A model generated the notes under the pieces. It searched no databases and was not told the DNA's origin. It worked only from the letters and a program-made list of their open reading frames with translations. From positions 1-64,000 of the forward strand of contig CAZZBK010000002.1 in assembly GCA_964652155.1 (NCBI GenBank): DNA of 64,000 nucleotides, read 5' to 3'. Position 1 is the first letter of the stretch; every line of letters begins with the position of its first letter. Shown piece after piece: positions 42,624-51,526 of the stretch. A program made the position numbers and the translations under genes. Source of the DNA: CAZZBK01 sp964652155 (GTDB lineage Bacteria; Planctomycetota; Planctomycetia; Pirellulales; PNKZ01).

Positions 42624-43943
42624 TTAGCCGCCAGCCGTCAAGGCCCGAGACACATCGGTCCGGTAGGCCGAGAGCCCCGGCAGGATGCCCACGGCCCCGG
42701 CGAGCAGCATTAAAGCCGGTATCAGGGTCAATTCATGCCGATCAAACTGCAAAAAGCCGATCGAGACCCCCGTTTGGGCCAGAATGATCGGATTGGCGAT
42801 GGCGATCAGGGCATGGCCGAGCAGGAAGCCGCACCCGCCCCCCCCCAGGGCCAGGAGCATCGACTCGCACAATACGATGGACAGCACGGTCACCCGGCTG
42901 GCTCCCAAGGCCCGCATGATCGCAATGTCGCGCCGTCGGTCGGCCATCGAATTGTAAATGCTTACCATGATGCCAATGCCCGAGACGACGACGACCAGCG
43001 CCGCCAAAAAAAGCAGCACCGCCTCAAGGTTCCCGATGATGCCGTCGAACAGGTTTTTGACTTCGCTGATTGGAAACACGACCTGGGCGTAGGGCTCTTT
43101 GTTGATCTGCCTGGGCAAAGTCAAGTTGACGAGCTGGTTCTTTGTGCGGACCAGAATCGCCGTGACCTCGCGCTGATCGTAGGGGAGCGGGTCGGGTTGC
43201 CCGGCGACTTTGGGAGGCGCGGCGGCCAGCTTAGGTGAATTACTCTTGGGTTCTGCCGCAGCGGGTTTATCCGTGGCGGCTGGCTTGGCCGGCAGCTTCG
43301 CGTGCCCTTCGAGCAGATAAAATCCTTCCATGTTGACGAACACGGCGCGATCGTTGGGCGTCCCCGTCGGAGCGAGAACACCGACCACTTTGAACGCATC
43401 GTGCTTTTTACCGTCGCCGGCAACGCCATGCGTGGGGAGGATCTCATCGCCGACTTTTAAGCCCGTGCGCCGCGCAACCATCGCGCCGATGACCGCCTCG
43501 AAATACGCGTTGTCGTCGAAGTTGCGACCTTGCACAAAACGATAATCTTCGCCGTCGGCATAACCGACCTCGAACAGTTCGGCGATCGTTCCGACGACGC
43601 GAAAGCCCTCGTAACTATCGCCCAGGCAGTAGGGAATGGCGACCGAGACACTTTTGGCAAACCGGCCACCGTCGCGAAATTCCATGTAGTATGACCAGGG
43701 AACGTTCTCGACCGGCGTGCTGAGGTGGTACACCGTGTTGAGCACCAGTTGCAGCTTGCTCCCCTTGGCGCCGACGATCACGTCGAACCCCTCGGCCCCT
43801 TTGTTAAACGAGCGGCTGATGACACTGTGAATGACCAGCACCGCGACCACGAGCGCGACGCCCAACGCCATCGACAGCGCCGTCAACGACGACGCCAACG
43901 ACCGCTGCGTAATGCTCCGCCAGGCGATGGTAAGAAGATTCAT
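42624..43943 (-). CDS. FtsX/MacB-type ABC transporter permease
   Basis: A 439-residue permease with the MacB/LolC layout: one N-terminal helix (SLASSLTALSMALGVALVVAVLVIHSVI), a large periplasmic domain (about residues 55-280, containing FDVIVGAKGSKLQLVLNTVYHLSTPVENVPW) and three C-terminal helices. The VGAKGS-LQLVL segment marks a subfamily that I associate with DUF3299/zrg loci, rather than lipoprotein-sorting LolC. The start at 43943 excludes an upstream extension that falls in the inverted-repeat element. A Pro/Ala/Lys linker lies near residues 235-265. Confidence 0.88.
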   Translation of the reverse strand: MNLLTIAWRSITQRSLASSLTALSMALGVALVVAVLVIHSVISRSFNKGAEGFDVIVGAKGSKLQLVLNTVYHLSTPVENVPWSYYMEFRDGGRFAKSVSVAIPYCLGDSYEGFRVVGTIAELFEVGYADGEDYRFVQGRNFDDNAYFEAVIGAMVARRTGLKVGDEILPTHGVAGDGKKHDAFKVVGVLAPTGTPNDRAVFVNMEGFYLLEGHAKLPAKPAATDKPAAAEPKSNSPKLAAAPPKVAGQPDPLPYDQREVTAILVRTKNQLVNLTLPRQINKEPYAQVVFPISEVKNLFDGIIGNLEAVLLFLAALVVVVSGIGIMVSIYNSMADRRRDIAIMRALGASRVTVLSIVLCESMLLALGGGGCGFLLGHALIAIANPIILAQTGVSIGFLQFDRHELTLIPALMLLAGAVGILPGLSAYRTDVSRALTAGG

Positions 43944-43980
43944 TTCAAAATGATGGTTCAAGGAAACGAGCGGGGAATGT

Positions 43981-44117
43981 AACCACAGGTGAACACGGAT
44001 GAGGAAAATGATGAGTGATGAATGATGACTGGCAGGACAATTTACGTTGACGCTCCTACTAGCCTCTCGTCTCTTCTCTTCCTTCCCATCTGCGTTCATC
44101 CGTGTTCATCTGTGGTT
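43981..44117. repeat. Inverted-repeat element with CCGTGTTCATCTGTGGTT ends
   Basis: AACCACAGGTGAACACGGATGA (43981-44002) and its near-perfect reverse complement TCATCCGTGTTCATCTGTGGTT (44096-44117; one mismatch in 22) bracket about 93 bases. The element separates the ABC ATPase gene from the permease gene. This sequence family (ACCACAGATGAACACGGATGAAC) is known to me as a dispersed intergenic repeat in many bacterial genomes, with no established mechanism. Confidence 0.8.
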
Positions 44118-44126
44118 CCATTCTTG

Positions 44127-44801
44127 TTATGACGTTGCGGCCAGGGCTTGATTAACCTGCTCCAACTGCTCGACGCGTTCGAACTGCTTGGCGACCTCAG
44201 GAGCGTGCGTGACCAACAGCAGCGAGACCCCCTCATCGCGGCACCGTTCACGCAGCAGGTCGATGACCTGCTGCTGGTTGCGCGTGTCGACGTTGGCGGT
44301 CGGTTCGTCGGCCAGGAGCAGTTTCGGCTTGTTGACCAGCGCTCGGGCAACAGCCACTCGCTGCTGTTCGCCAACGCTCATCATGCCGGGGCGATGGTTG
44401 AGTCGATGCGACAGGCCAACGCGGTCGAGCAATTGCTTGGCCCGATCGACTTGCGGAGTGCGGCCGGCAAAGGTCATCGCCAGCAGCACGTTCTCCAGAG
44501 CGGAAAATCCAGCGAGCAGATTGAAGGTCTGAAAAACGTAACCCAAATTCTGAGCGCGAAACCGATCCCGCTCCGCTTCGCCGAGCGCGGCGACATTCAC
44601 GCCGGCGATCTCGACTCGGCCCCGGTCCGGTCGGGTGATGCCCGCAATGATGTGCAGCAGGGTTGTTTTTCCCGAGCCGCTACGCCCCATCAGCAGGACT
44701 TGCTCGCCGGCGTCAATTTGAAACGCGCGCACGTCGAGCACCGGGACTCGCGTTCCGTCGGGATGCACAAACGCCTTTTGCACATTTTCCAGCAGCAGCA
44801 T
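44127..44801 (-). CDS. LolD/MacB-type ABC transporter ATPase
   Basis: A 224-residue ATPase with Walker A GRSGSGKT, Q-loop FQTFNLLAGF, signature MSVGEQQRVAVARAL, Walker B LLLADEPT and switch His LLVTHAPE, typical of the MacB/LolD/FtsE class that pairs with FtsX-fold permeases. The signature reads SVGEQQ rather than SGGEQQ, a mild variant. It begins the seven-gene minus-strand run that goes on to the permease, CPFC and DUF3299 genes. Confidence 0.92.
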   Translation of the reverse strand: MLLLENVQKAFVHPDGTRVPVLDVRAFQIDAGEQVLLMGRSGSGKTTLLHIIAGITRPDRGRVEIAGVNVAALGEAERDRFRAQNLGYVFQTFNLLAGFSALENVLLAMTFAGRTPQVDRAKQLLDRVGLSHRLNHRPGMMSVGEQQRVAVARALVNKPKLLLADEPTANVDTRNQQQVIDLLRERCRDEGVSLLLVTHAPEVAKQFERVEQLEQVNQALAATS

Positions 44802-44963
44802 GCAGCAACTCGATCGGCTCTAACGACTCAGGAGCGTTTTTTCGTCACGTTGTCACGCATGATAGTCGCCTATTGAGAAACATCAAGATGCAATTCAGTT
44901 GCAGAATGAGTTGTCGTCGCAACTTAATACGCATGAAACAAAAAAGGGTTCGTCAGATTCGTG

Positions 44964-45455
44964 TTAGCGCCCTTTGATGGCTCGATCCATGTCCCGTTTC
45001 ATCGAGTCCTTTTTGAGTTTCTCGCGTTTGTCGTGCAACTGTCGGCCTTTGCACAGTCCGAGCAATACCTTGGCCCGGCCGAGTTTGAAATACATTTTGA
45101 GCGGAACCAGAGTGAGCCCTTTTTCAAAGGCGCGGCCTGCGAAGCGTTTGATCTCGCGGCGATGGATGAGCAATTTTCGCGGCCGTTTCGGTTCGTGATT
45201 GAATCGATTGGCTTGCTTGTATTCGGGGATTTCGCAGCCGACGAGCCAGACCTCGTTCCCCTTGACCCGGCCATAGGCGTCTTCGAGCGAGATTTTGCCG
45301 TTACGCAGGCTTTTCACTTCGCTCCCCACGAGCACCATGCCGCATTCGAGCGTCTCGAGCACTTCGTACTCGTGGCGCGCGCGACGGTTGTTCGTGATGA
45401 GTTGCTCGTTGTCGCGGGCTGCCGGTTCGGCCGGCTCTTTGTCCTTTTTTGCCAC
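44964..45455 (-). CDS. smpB: SsrA-binding protein
   Basis: A 163-residue protein that delivers tmRNA to stalled ribosomes. Family marks: NRRARHEYEVLETLECGMVLVGSEVKSLRNGKISLEDAY, RPRKLLIHRREI, GLTLVPLKMYFK, and the basic C-terminal tail KREKLKKDSMKRDMDRAIKG. Start is GTG. It is divergent from the lipB-like gene, 87 bases away. Confidence 0.96.
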   Translation of the reverse strand: MAKKDKEPAEPAARDNEQLITNNRRARHEYEVLETLECGMVLVGSEVKSLRNGKISLEDAYGRVKGNEVWLVGCEIPEYKQANRFNHEPKRPRKLLIHRREIKRFAGRAFEKGLTLVPLKMYFKLGRAKVLLGLCKGRQLHDKREKLKKDSMKRDMDRAIKGR

Positions 45456-45542
45456 GGCAATGCAGGTCCCATTCCAGTTTCAAATCAGCCTTTTAACGCT
45501 TCTCTCACGCTGTTAGAGTACAGCAAGCGGCTCGATTTCGGA

Positions 45543-46307
45543 ATGACACACGCGATGATTCGTCCCACGCAGCACATAACGGGCACCTATCCGGCCGTGC
45601 AGGTGTACCTGCTTGGGACGGTCGATTTTGCCTCGACGCTGGCCCTCCAGCAGCGATTGGTGTTCGAGGCCAGCGGCAGCCGCGATGGGCAAATGACGCT
45701 GCTGCTGTGCGAGCATCCGCCACTACTCTCGATCGGCCGGCAAGGTTCGAGAACCGACGTGCGGATCGAGAGCCACGAACTGGCCCAACGCAATATTGAG
45801 ACTCGCTGGGTCAACCGCGGCGGCGGAGCTATTCTGCACCAAGCGGGTCAATTGGCCGTTTATCCCATCGTACCGCTCGAGGATTACCGTCTTTCGGTGG
45901 GGGAGTTTCAGACGAAATTCCTCTCCGCCCTCCGCGCGGCCCTGGTCGAGTTAGGCGTCGCCGTGCAGAATACCTCGGGTGGCTCGGGAGTTTGGGGCCG
46001 AACCGGGCTCTTGGCAGCCTCGGGCTTGGCGGTCAAAAACTCGGTCAGTTACTTTGGCGCGTACCTGAATGTCGAACCCTGCTCGCCGTTGAGCCGCTGG
46101 GTGCTGAGCGACTTGCCGCACGCGGAGCCGATGAGCTCACTGGCCGTCGAGCGTCGTCACCGCACGCGAATGACCACGGTGCGCGAGTCGGTCATCCGGC
46201 ACGTGTGTGACCCGTTTACCCAGGGACGTTATCATATTCACTCGCGGCACCCATGTCTGGTGCGGCAAACGATTATCCCCGCGAACGAGAATTCAGTCCG
46301 TGCTTAA
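45543..46307 (+). CDS. LipB-like octanoyltransferase homologue lacking catalytic Cys and Lys
   Basis: About 254 residues with the LipB fold: MTLLLCEHPPLLSIGRQG, NRGGGAILHQAGQLAVYPIVPL, GVWGRTGLLAASG, YFGAYLNV, PMSSL. In active LipB the acyl-thioester Cys (E. coli Cys169) and Lys135 form the dyad. A gapless alignment from LNV places Asp190 at the Cys position and Leu156 at the Lys position; the signature's T-[FYW]-H becomes ILH and the second His (HG) is Phe. A different Cys (Cys180) lies ten residues earlier. Its end overlaps the lipA start by eight bases. It may be non-catalytic or use another chemistry. The start could also be 45555. Confidence 0.82.
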   Translation: MTHAMIRPTQHITGTYPAVQVYLLGTVDFASTLALQQRLVFEASGSRDGQMTLLLCEHPPLLSIGRQGSRTDVRIESHELAQRNIETRWVNRGGGAILHQAGQLAVYPIVPLEDYRLSVGEFQTKFLSALRAALVELGVAVQNTSGGSGVWGRTGLLAASGLAVKNSVSYFGAYLNVEPCSPLSRWVLSDLPHAEPMSSLAVERRHRTRMTTVRESVIRHVCDPFTQGRYHIHSRHPCLVRQTIIPANENSVRA

Positions 46308-47199
46308 TAGCCTGCCGATCATCGACCGCCCCGCCGAGAGCGAGCCCGACACGCGACGCTTGCCCCGTTGGCTCAAGCGAAACGTGCCCAAGGGGAACGC
46401 CAACTTTTTTACCGATCGGCTGCTCGACGAGTTGCGGCTGGAAACGGTGTGCGAAGAGGCCAAGTGCCCCAACCGCATGGAGTGCTGGTCGCAAAAGACC
46501 GCCACGTTCATGATCATGGGAAACGTCTGCACGCGCCCCTGTGGTTTTTGTTCGGTGAACAAAGGCAAAACTCAGGCGTTGGAACTGGACGAGCCCGACC
46601 GGCTGGCGGAGGCCGCGTCGCGGCTGGGTCTCAAGCATGTGGTGATCACGTCGGTGACGCGCGACGACTTGGCCGACGGCGGCGCCGAGCATTTCTATCA
46701 ATGCGTCCTTCAGGTCCGTGCCAAGACCGGCGCGACCATCGAGGTGCTCACGCCCGACTTCCTTGGCAAGAGCGGCGCGATCGAGCGGGTTGTCGAGTCG
46801 GCCCCCGAAGTGTTCAACCACAACACGGAGACCGTGCCCCGGCTGTATCGCGAGGTGCGCGGCCGCAAGAGCGATTACGCTTGGACGCTCGAAGTGCTCC
46901 GCCGGGTGAAGCGACTCAACCCGGCGCTACGAACCAAGACGGGGCTCATGCTGGGCCTGGGCGAGACGCACGAGGAATTGCTCGACACGCTCGCCGATTT
47001 GCGTGACGCCGGGGTCGAGATGCTCACGCTCGGTCAGTATTTGCAACCGACGCTCGAGCACCTGAAGGTCGTTCGGTACCTGCCGCCGGAAGAGTTCGAC
47101 GAACTCGGCCACCGGGCGAAATCGCTGGGCTTTGCTCAAGTGGCCAGCGGGCCATTGGTCCGTTCGAGCTACCATGCCCGCGAAATGTTGACGGCATAA
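46300..47199 (+). CDS. lipA: Lipoyl synthase
   Basis: A 299-residue radical-SAM enzyme that inserts two sulfurs into protein-bound octanoyl groups. Both iron-sulfur clusters are intact: auxiliary cluster Cys51-Cys56-Cys62 (CEEAKCPNRMEC) with the C-terminal RSSY serine, and radical-SAM Cys77-Cys81-Cys84 (CTRPCGFC). The start is GTG at 46300, inside the end of the upstream lipB-like frame; longer versions would overlap it heavily. Confidence 0.95.
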   Translation: MLNSLPIIDRPAESEPDTRRLPRWLKRNVPKGNANFFTDRLLDELRLETVCEEAKCPNRMECWSQKTATFMIMGNVCTRPCGFCSVNKGKTQALELDEPDRLAEAASRLGLKHVVITSVTRDDLADGGAEHFYQCVLQVRAKTGATIEVLTPDFLGKSGAIERVVESAPEVFNHNTETVPRLYREVRGRKSDYAWTLEVLRRVKRLNPALRTKTGLMLGLGETHEELLDTLADLRDAGVEMLTLGQYLQPTLEHLKVVRYLPPEEFDELGHRAKSLGFAQVASGPLVRSSYHAREMLTA

Positions 47200-47207
47200 C
47201 GTGACAC

Positions 47208-48890
47208 TCAGCCGCGGCGGTCCAGGTGCCCGGATTTGTTGATGGCGCGCAGCAGTCGTAGCCCCAATCCGAGGCTCACGATCAACCCGGCGAGCCCCAG
47301 CACCGACCACTCGCCAATGCCCGGGATGTTGAACAGCGGCGGCACGCGCTGGCTCATCAGCACGGTCGAGCCGAGGAACAACGAGCTGGTCAGCATCCCC
47401 AGCACGAGCCGATTGACGCTCGGTTCCAGTCCGCGATGGTCCAGATGCACGTCGAACTTGCCGTTCTGCACGCGCTGCAACAGATCGATAAGCCCGCGCG
47501 GCAATGCCTGCAACAGCCGTTCGACCTCGCTGGAAAAACGCCAGAGCTTCTTGACATGCCTGCGAGGGGACAATCGCCGCCACATCATGGTGCGTTGATA
47601 GGGGACGATGACATCCATCAGGCTGAACTTTGGCTCCAACAGCCGCGACGTCCCTTCGAGCATGACCAGCACGCGGAGCAGCAACGCGATACGCGCCGGG
47701 AGCATGATCCGGTAGCGGCGGACCATCTCGAAGATCTCGTTCAGGGCCGCGGCGACGTTCAACTCCTCGATCGGCAGATTTGTGTAGTTGGACACAAAGT
47801 CGGCCACGTCGAGCGACAGCAAGGCCTCGTCAAGGTCCGGAGGCGTCTCGCCCACGCGCGTGATGATCGTGGTCAGGTGTTCTGGGTCGCCGTTGGCCAG
47901 CGCCAGAAACATCTCTTCAATGTCTTCACGCAGCGCCTCGTCGATCCGGCCTACCATGCCGTAATCGAGCAAGCCGATGACGTTGTCCGGTAGCACGACG
48001 ATGTTGCCTGGGTGCGGATCGCCATGATAGGTGCGGTGATCAAAGATCATCGTGACGTACAGTTCCGCGCCGCGTCGGGCGATCTCGGCCAGGTTGAGCC
48101 CCGCCGCCAATAGCTTCTCGCGATCGGCGAGCCGGATGCCCGTGATCCGCTCCATCGTCAACACGCGCGCCGTGCTTAACTCTGCATAGCCACAAGGGAC
48201 GCGAATGCGTGGGTCGTTGGCAAACTCCTGGGCAAACTGCCGCATGTGTCGCAGCTCGCGAGAAAAATCCAGCTCGCGCTGCAAGATGCGCTGAAACTCT
48301 TGGGCTGTGGAGCGCGGCCGGTAGTTGGCAAACTCGGGGACCATCTCGGCCATTTGTGCCAGTGCGATCAAAATCTCCAGATCGACCATCACGCGCGATT
48401 CGATATCGTCGTGCTGCACCTTGACGACGACGTGCTCGCCCGTGAGCAGCCGCGCGGCATGCACCTGCCCGATCGAGGCTGAGGCGAGCGGCACGAGCTC
48501 GAACTCGGCGAAGAATTGTTCGAGCGGGCCACCCAACTCGGTCTCGACCACGCGGCGCACGACCTCGGGCGGGTCGGCGCGGACGTCGGTCTGGAGTTGT
48601 TGCAGCTCGTTGGCGAGCGCCACCCCGGCGATGTCGGCCCGGGTGCTGAGCACTTGACCGAGCTTGATGAACGTGGGACCAAGCTCGGTCAGGGCGAGCC
48701 GGATGCGCGACTCGAAGCTGTGTCGGGCGAGCACCTCGCCGTCGCGGTTCTTTAGCAGTTCCTTGGCAAAATCGAGGTCGAGGCGGCTTATCCAGTCGGC
48801 CAGCCCAAACTTGCTGAGCACGCCGATGATTTCGCGCCAACGATTGACATGCCGATAGAGCTGGGGGAGCGACGAGAGCTTCATAATCAT
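47208..48890 (-). CDS. AarF/UbiB (ABC1) family atypical kinase
   Basis: A 560-residue protein with the ABC1-kinase marks: KLGQ (FIKLGQVLSTRAD), the Ala-rich loop ASASIGQVHAA, VVVKVQ with the ATP-contacting Lys, GDPHPGNIVVLPDN and LLDYGMVG with the metal-binding Asp, and two C-terminal transmembrane helices (LTSSLFLGSTVLMS, VLGLAGLIVSLGLGLRLL). Members support ubiquinone synthesis or membrane lipid homeostasis. A second Met at codon 3 is an alternative start. Its stop is 8 bases from the lipA stop on the opposite strand. Confidence 0.92.
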   Translation of the reverse strand: MIMKLSSLPQLYRHVNRWREIIGVLSKFGLADWISRLDLDFAKELLKNRDGEVLARHSFESRIRLALTELGPTFIKLGQVLSTRADIAGVALANELQQLQTDVRADPPEVVRRVVETELGGPLEQFFAEFELVPLASASIGQVHAARLLTGEHVVVKVQHDDIESRVMVDLEILIALAQMAEMVPEFANYRPRSTAQEFQRILQRELDFSRELRHMRQFAQEFANDPRIRVPCGYAELSTARVLTMERITGIRLADREKLLAAGLNLAEIARRGAELYVTMIFDHRTYHGDPHPGNIVVLPDNVIGLLDYGMVGRIDEALREDIEEMFLALANGDPEHLTTIITRVGETPPDLDEALLSLDVADFVSNYTNLPIEELNVAAALNEIFEMVRRYRIMLPARIALLLRVLVMLEGTSRLLEPKFSLMDVIVPYQRTMMWRRLSPRRHVKKLWRFSSEVERLLQALPRGLIDLLQRVQNGKFDVHLDHRGLEPSVNRLVLGMLTSSLFLGSTVLMSQRVPPLFNIPGIGEWSVLGLAGLIVSLGLGLRLLRAINKSGHLDRRG

Positions 48891-49038
48891 CTATCATACA
48901 CAACCCGTGCCGAGAACCAGCCTGCAACCCTCGGGCAATCGACCGCAATTCAACAACTTTTTCGGGCAATTTTCGCGACAAGTCGGCTTGCCGTTGCGAC
49001 GCTGGCGCGGCTTAACTATCCTACGGGCGGAGGCTGTT

Positions 49039-50223
49039 ATGAACCGACTGCTCGGCTCTGTGGCGATTGTGTTATGCGCACTGGGCGCATGGTATGCCTA
49101 CTCATCGTTTGACCTGCGCGAAACCCCAGCCGTGAACTCGACCTCAACCGAGGTTGTGCCCAGCGCCGGTTTTCTGGCCGAGGGGGGGCCTCGTGAACGT
49201 CCGGCTCTGGTATCGGCCTTGGCCACGCTCGAACCTGTCAGCGGAGTGATTGAGATCTCGGCCGCGCCGGGAGATCGCCTCGAACAACTCCTCGTGCGCG
49301 AAGGGCAAAGCGTGCTCAAAGGGGACGTGATCGCCGTGCTGGAAAGCACGCAACTGCGGACCCAAGAGTTGTCTGCGGCCGAAACGGCACTCAAGGATGC
49401 CCTGCGGCGCGAACCGCTCGAACGGGCTTATGCCGCTGCGCTGCTCACCGCGGCCGACGCCGGCGTGGCGCAAGCCAAGCTCGTCGAGTTGGAGCTAGGC
49501 GCGTTGCAAGCACGGCTCGCGCTGGCGCACAAGAACGTCGAAGTTGCCCGCAGCGACCTGGCCCGACTCGATGGCGTGAGCGATCGAATTGTGTCGGCGC
49601 AAGATCGCGACCACCAGAAGCTCCGCGTGCAGCAGGCCGAGGCCGAAGCGCAAGCCCAGCAGGCTGAACTCCAACGCCTTACGGCGAGCAGCAAGGCCAC
49701 GCTGGCGCAAGCCGAGGCGAAGGTCAACGAGGCGCGGACGACCGGCGACCGGCTGCTGGCCGCGTTGCAGATCGACTCGTTGACGCAAAACGTGGCGCTG
49801 GCCAAGAAGCGCCTCGAGCTCAGCGCGGTTCGCTCGCCGCTCGACGGTGTCGTGTTGCAGGTCCTGTCGCGCGAGGGGGAAACGCTGGCGCAAAAACCCA
49901 TCGCGCGCGTGGCCGACGTGCGCCGCATGGTCGCCCTGTGCGAGGTGTATGAAACCCAGGTCTGGTGCGTGCGCCCGCAGCAGCGTGTGACCCTGGCGAG
50001 CCGCGCGCTGGCCACGCCGCTCATGGGGGTGGTCGAGCGTGTTGGCACGCTCGTGGCCCGCAATCAGGTGCTAAGCCTGAATCCGACCGAGGCCACCGAC
50101 AACCGCGTGGTCCAAGTGCGCGTCGCGATCGACGAGTCGTTCTCCGTCGCCGCCGCGCAGCTCATCCACTTGCAGGTCGACGCGGCCATCGACACCAGCA
50201 AGCCGGCTCTCTCGACGCCCTAA
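49039..50223 (+). CDS. HlyD/DevB-type membrane-fusion protein
   Basis: A 394-residue periplasmic adaptor with one N-terminal anchor (LLGSVAIVLCALGAWYAYSSF), lipoyl-like halves (VIEISAAPGDRLEQLLVREGQSVLKGDVIAVLES and SPLDGVVLQVLSREGETL), and a long Ala/Gln/Glu-rich coiled coil between (about residues 110-270). Start 49039 follows GGAGG by 6 bases. It is four bases ahead of a DevC-type permease, as in devBCA exporters. Confidence 0.9.
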   Translation: MNRLLGSVAIVLCALGAWYAYSSFDLRETPAVNSTSTEVVPSAGFLAEGGPRERPALVSALATLEPVSGVIEISAAPGDRLEQLLVREGQSVLKGDVIAVLESTQLRTQELSAAETALKDALRREPLERAYAAALLTAADAGVAQAKLVELELGALQARLALAHKNVEVARSDLARLDGVSDRIVSAQDRDHQKLRVQQAEAEAQAQQAELQRLTASSKATLAQAEAKVNEARTTGDRLLAALQIDSLTQNVALAKKRLELSAVRSPLDGVVLQVLSREGETLAQKPIARVADVRRMVALCEVYETQVWCVRPQQRVTLASRALATPLMGVVERVGTLVARNQVLSLNPTEATDNRVVQVRVAIDESFSVAAAQLIHLQVDAAIDTSKPALSTP

Positions 50224-50226
50224 CGC

Positions 50227-51363
50227 ATGAAGACTCCGCTCGCCTGGCTCAATCTGCTGCACAATCCCTTCCGTTCGCTCGTGGCCATCGCCGGGGTCGC
50301 GTTCGCCGTGGTGCTCATCTTCATGCAACTCGGGTTCTACGGCGCGGTGTTGCTCTCGGCCAGTTGCATCTACGATCAGCTCGACTTCGATGCGATCGTG
50401 TTATCGCGGCAGTATCGGGTCTTTTCCAGTCCGGGGACCTATCCGCAAGAACGCTTGGCGTTGCTCAACCGGTTGAGCGACGTCGAGTCGACCACGACCG
50501 TGCAGGTCGGATTGCACGGCTGGCTGAACCGCGCCACCGAGCCGTTGCAGCGACGTGGCCTGCTGGTGATGGCCATTCGCCCGGGCGAGTCGGCATTTAA
50601 ACTACCGGCCGTCCGCGCGCACGAGTCGCAGTTCACGGTCTTGGGCAACGTGCTGTTCGACACGCAATCGCGCGAAGAGTTCGGCCCGCGCGACGTGGGG
50701 GTCGAAAGCGAGATTGGCGCGCAGCGCGTGCGGATTGTCGGTGCCTTCACGCTCGGCAGCGGCTTCAGCGCCGATGGCGCGGTCATCACCGGCGAGAACA
50801 CGTTCCGCCGCATCTTCGATTGGCGCGATCCACGCGACACGAACCTGGGGCTCATCAAGCTCCGCGACGCGGTCGATCCCCAGGCGTTCGTCGAGCGGTA
50901 TCGGGCGCTGTTGCCGGAAGATGTCGAGTTGAAAACCCGCAGCCAATTGCTACGCGATGAGCAACAACATTGGGTCTTGAAGACCGCCGTGGGTGTGATC
51001 TTCGGTCTGGGGGTGGTTATTGCGCTGGTCGTCGGCACGGGCGTGGTTTTTCAAGTACTGGCGAGCGACATTGGCAACCGCCTCGGCGAGTACGCCACAC
51101 TCAAGGCCTTGGGTTACGAGAGTGGATACCTCGCCCGTTCAGTTCTCACGCAAGCAACGCTGCTGGCGGTGGGCGGTTTTGTTCCTGGCTGGCTCGTTGC
51201 CATTGGCCTGTATGAGTTGACCCGCCAACAAGCCCATGTGCCCATGGAGTTGCCGTTGTCGTTGGCCGCGACGGTCTTGGTGCTGAGCGTGGTGATGTGT
51301 GCCACCTCGGGCTGGCTGGCGTTACGTCGAGTCATGCACGCCGACCCGGCCGACTTGTTCTGA
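50227..51363 (+). CDS. DevC-type ABC transporter permease
   Basis: A 378-residue FtsX-fold permease: N-terminal helix (NPFRSLVAIAGVAFAVVLIFMQLGFYGAVL), a large periplasmic domain (residues about 45-245; IYDQLDFDAIVLSRQYRVFSS) and three C-terminal helices (AVGVIFGLGVVIALVVGTGVVFQVL, LLAVGGFVPGWLVAIGLY, LSLAATVLVLSVVMCATSGWLAL). These are DevC traits; in cyanobacteria DevBCA exports glycolipids or siderophore-like compounds. The ATPase DevA expected next is absent; a distant or shared ATPase must serve it. Confidence 0.9.
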   Translation: MKTPLAWLNLLHNPFRSLVAIAGVAFAVVLIFMQLGFYGAVLLSASCIYDQLDFDAIVLSRQYRVFSSPGTYPQERLALLNRLSDVESTTTVQVGLHGWLNRATEPLQRRGLLVMAIRPGESAFKLPAVRAHESQFTVLGNVLFDTQSREEFGPRDVGVESEIGAQRVRIVGAFTLGSGFSADGAVITGENTFRRIFDWRDPRDTNLGLIKLRDAVDPQAFVERYRALLPEDVELKTRSQLLRDEQQHWVLKTAVGVIFGLGVVIALVVGTGVVFQVLASDIGNRLGEYATLKALGYESGYLARSVLTQATLLAVGGFVPGWLVAIGLYELTRQQAHVPMELPLSLAATVLVLSVVMCATSGWLALRRVMHADPADLF

Positions 51364-51526
51364 GTCGATTTCTCGCGCGTCGCTTTCGCGCCGGCACAGC
51401 AATGCTGCGCAGGCGACGCTGGCAACTGAGATTTGTGGAAGCCAATATATTCTTGCCTCGCGCTCGACCGATGAACGTACAAGGCGGTCCCCGGGCCTTG
51501 ACGTTTCCTCCGAGAGAGGTGTGAAG

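Noticed and set aside
44961..45542. N-terminal extension of the lipB-like frame
   Set aside because: It would lie antisense over smpB; LipB homology starts only after 45543.
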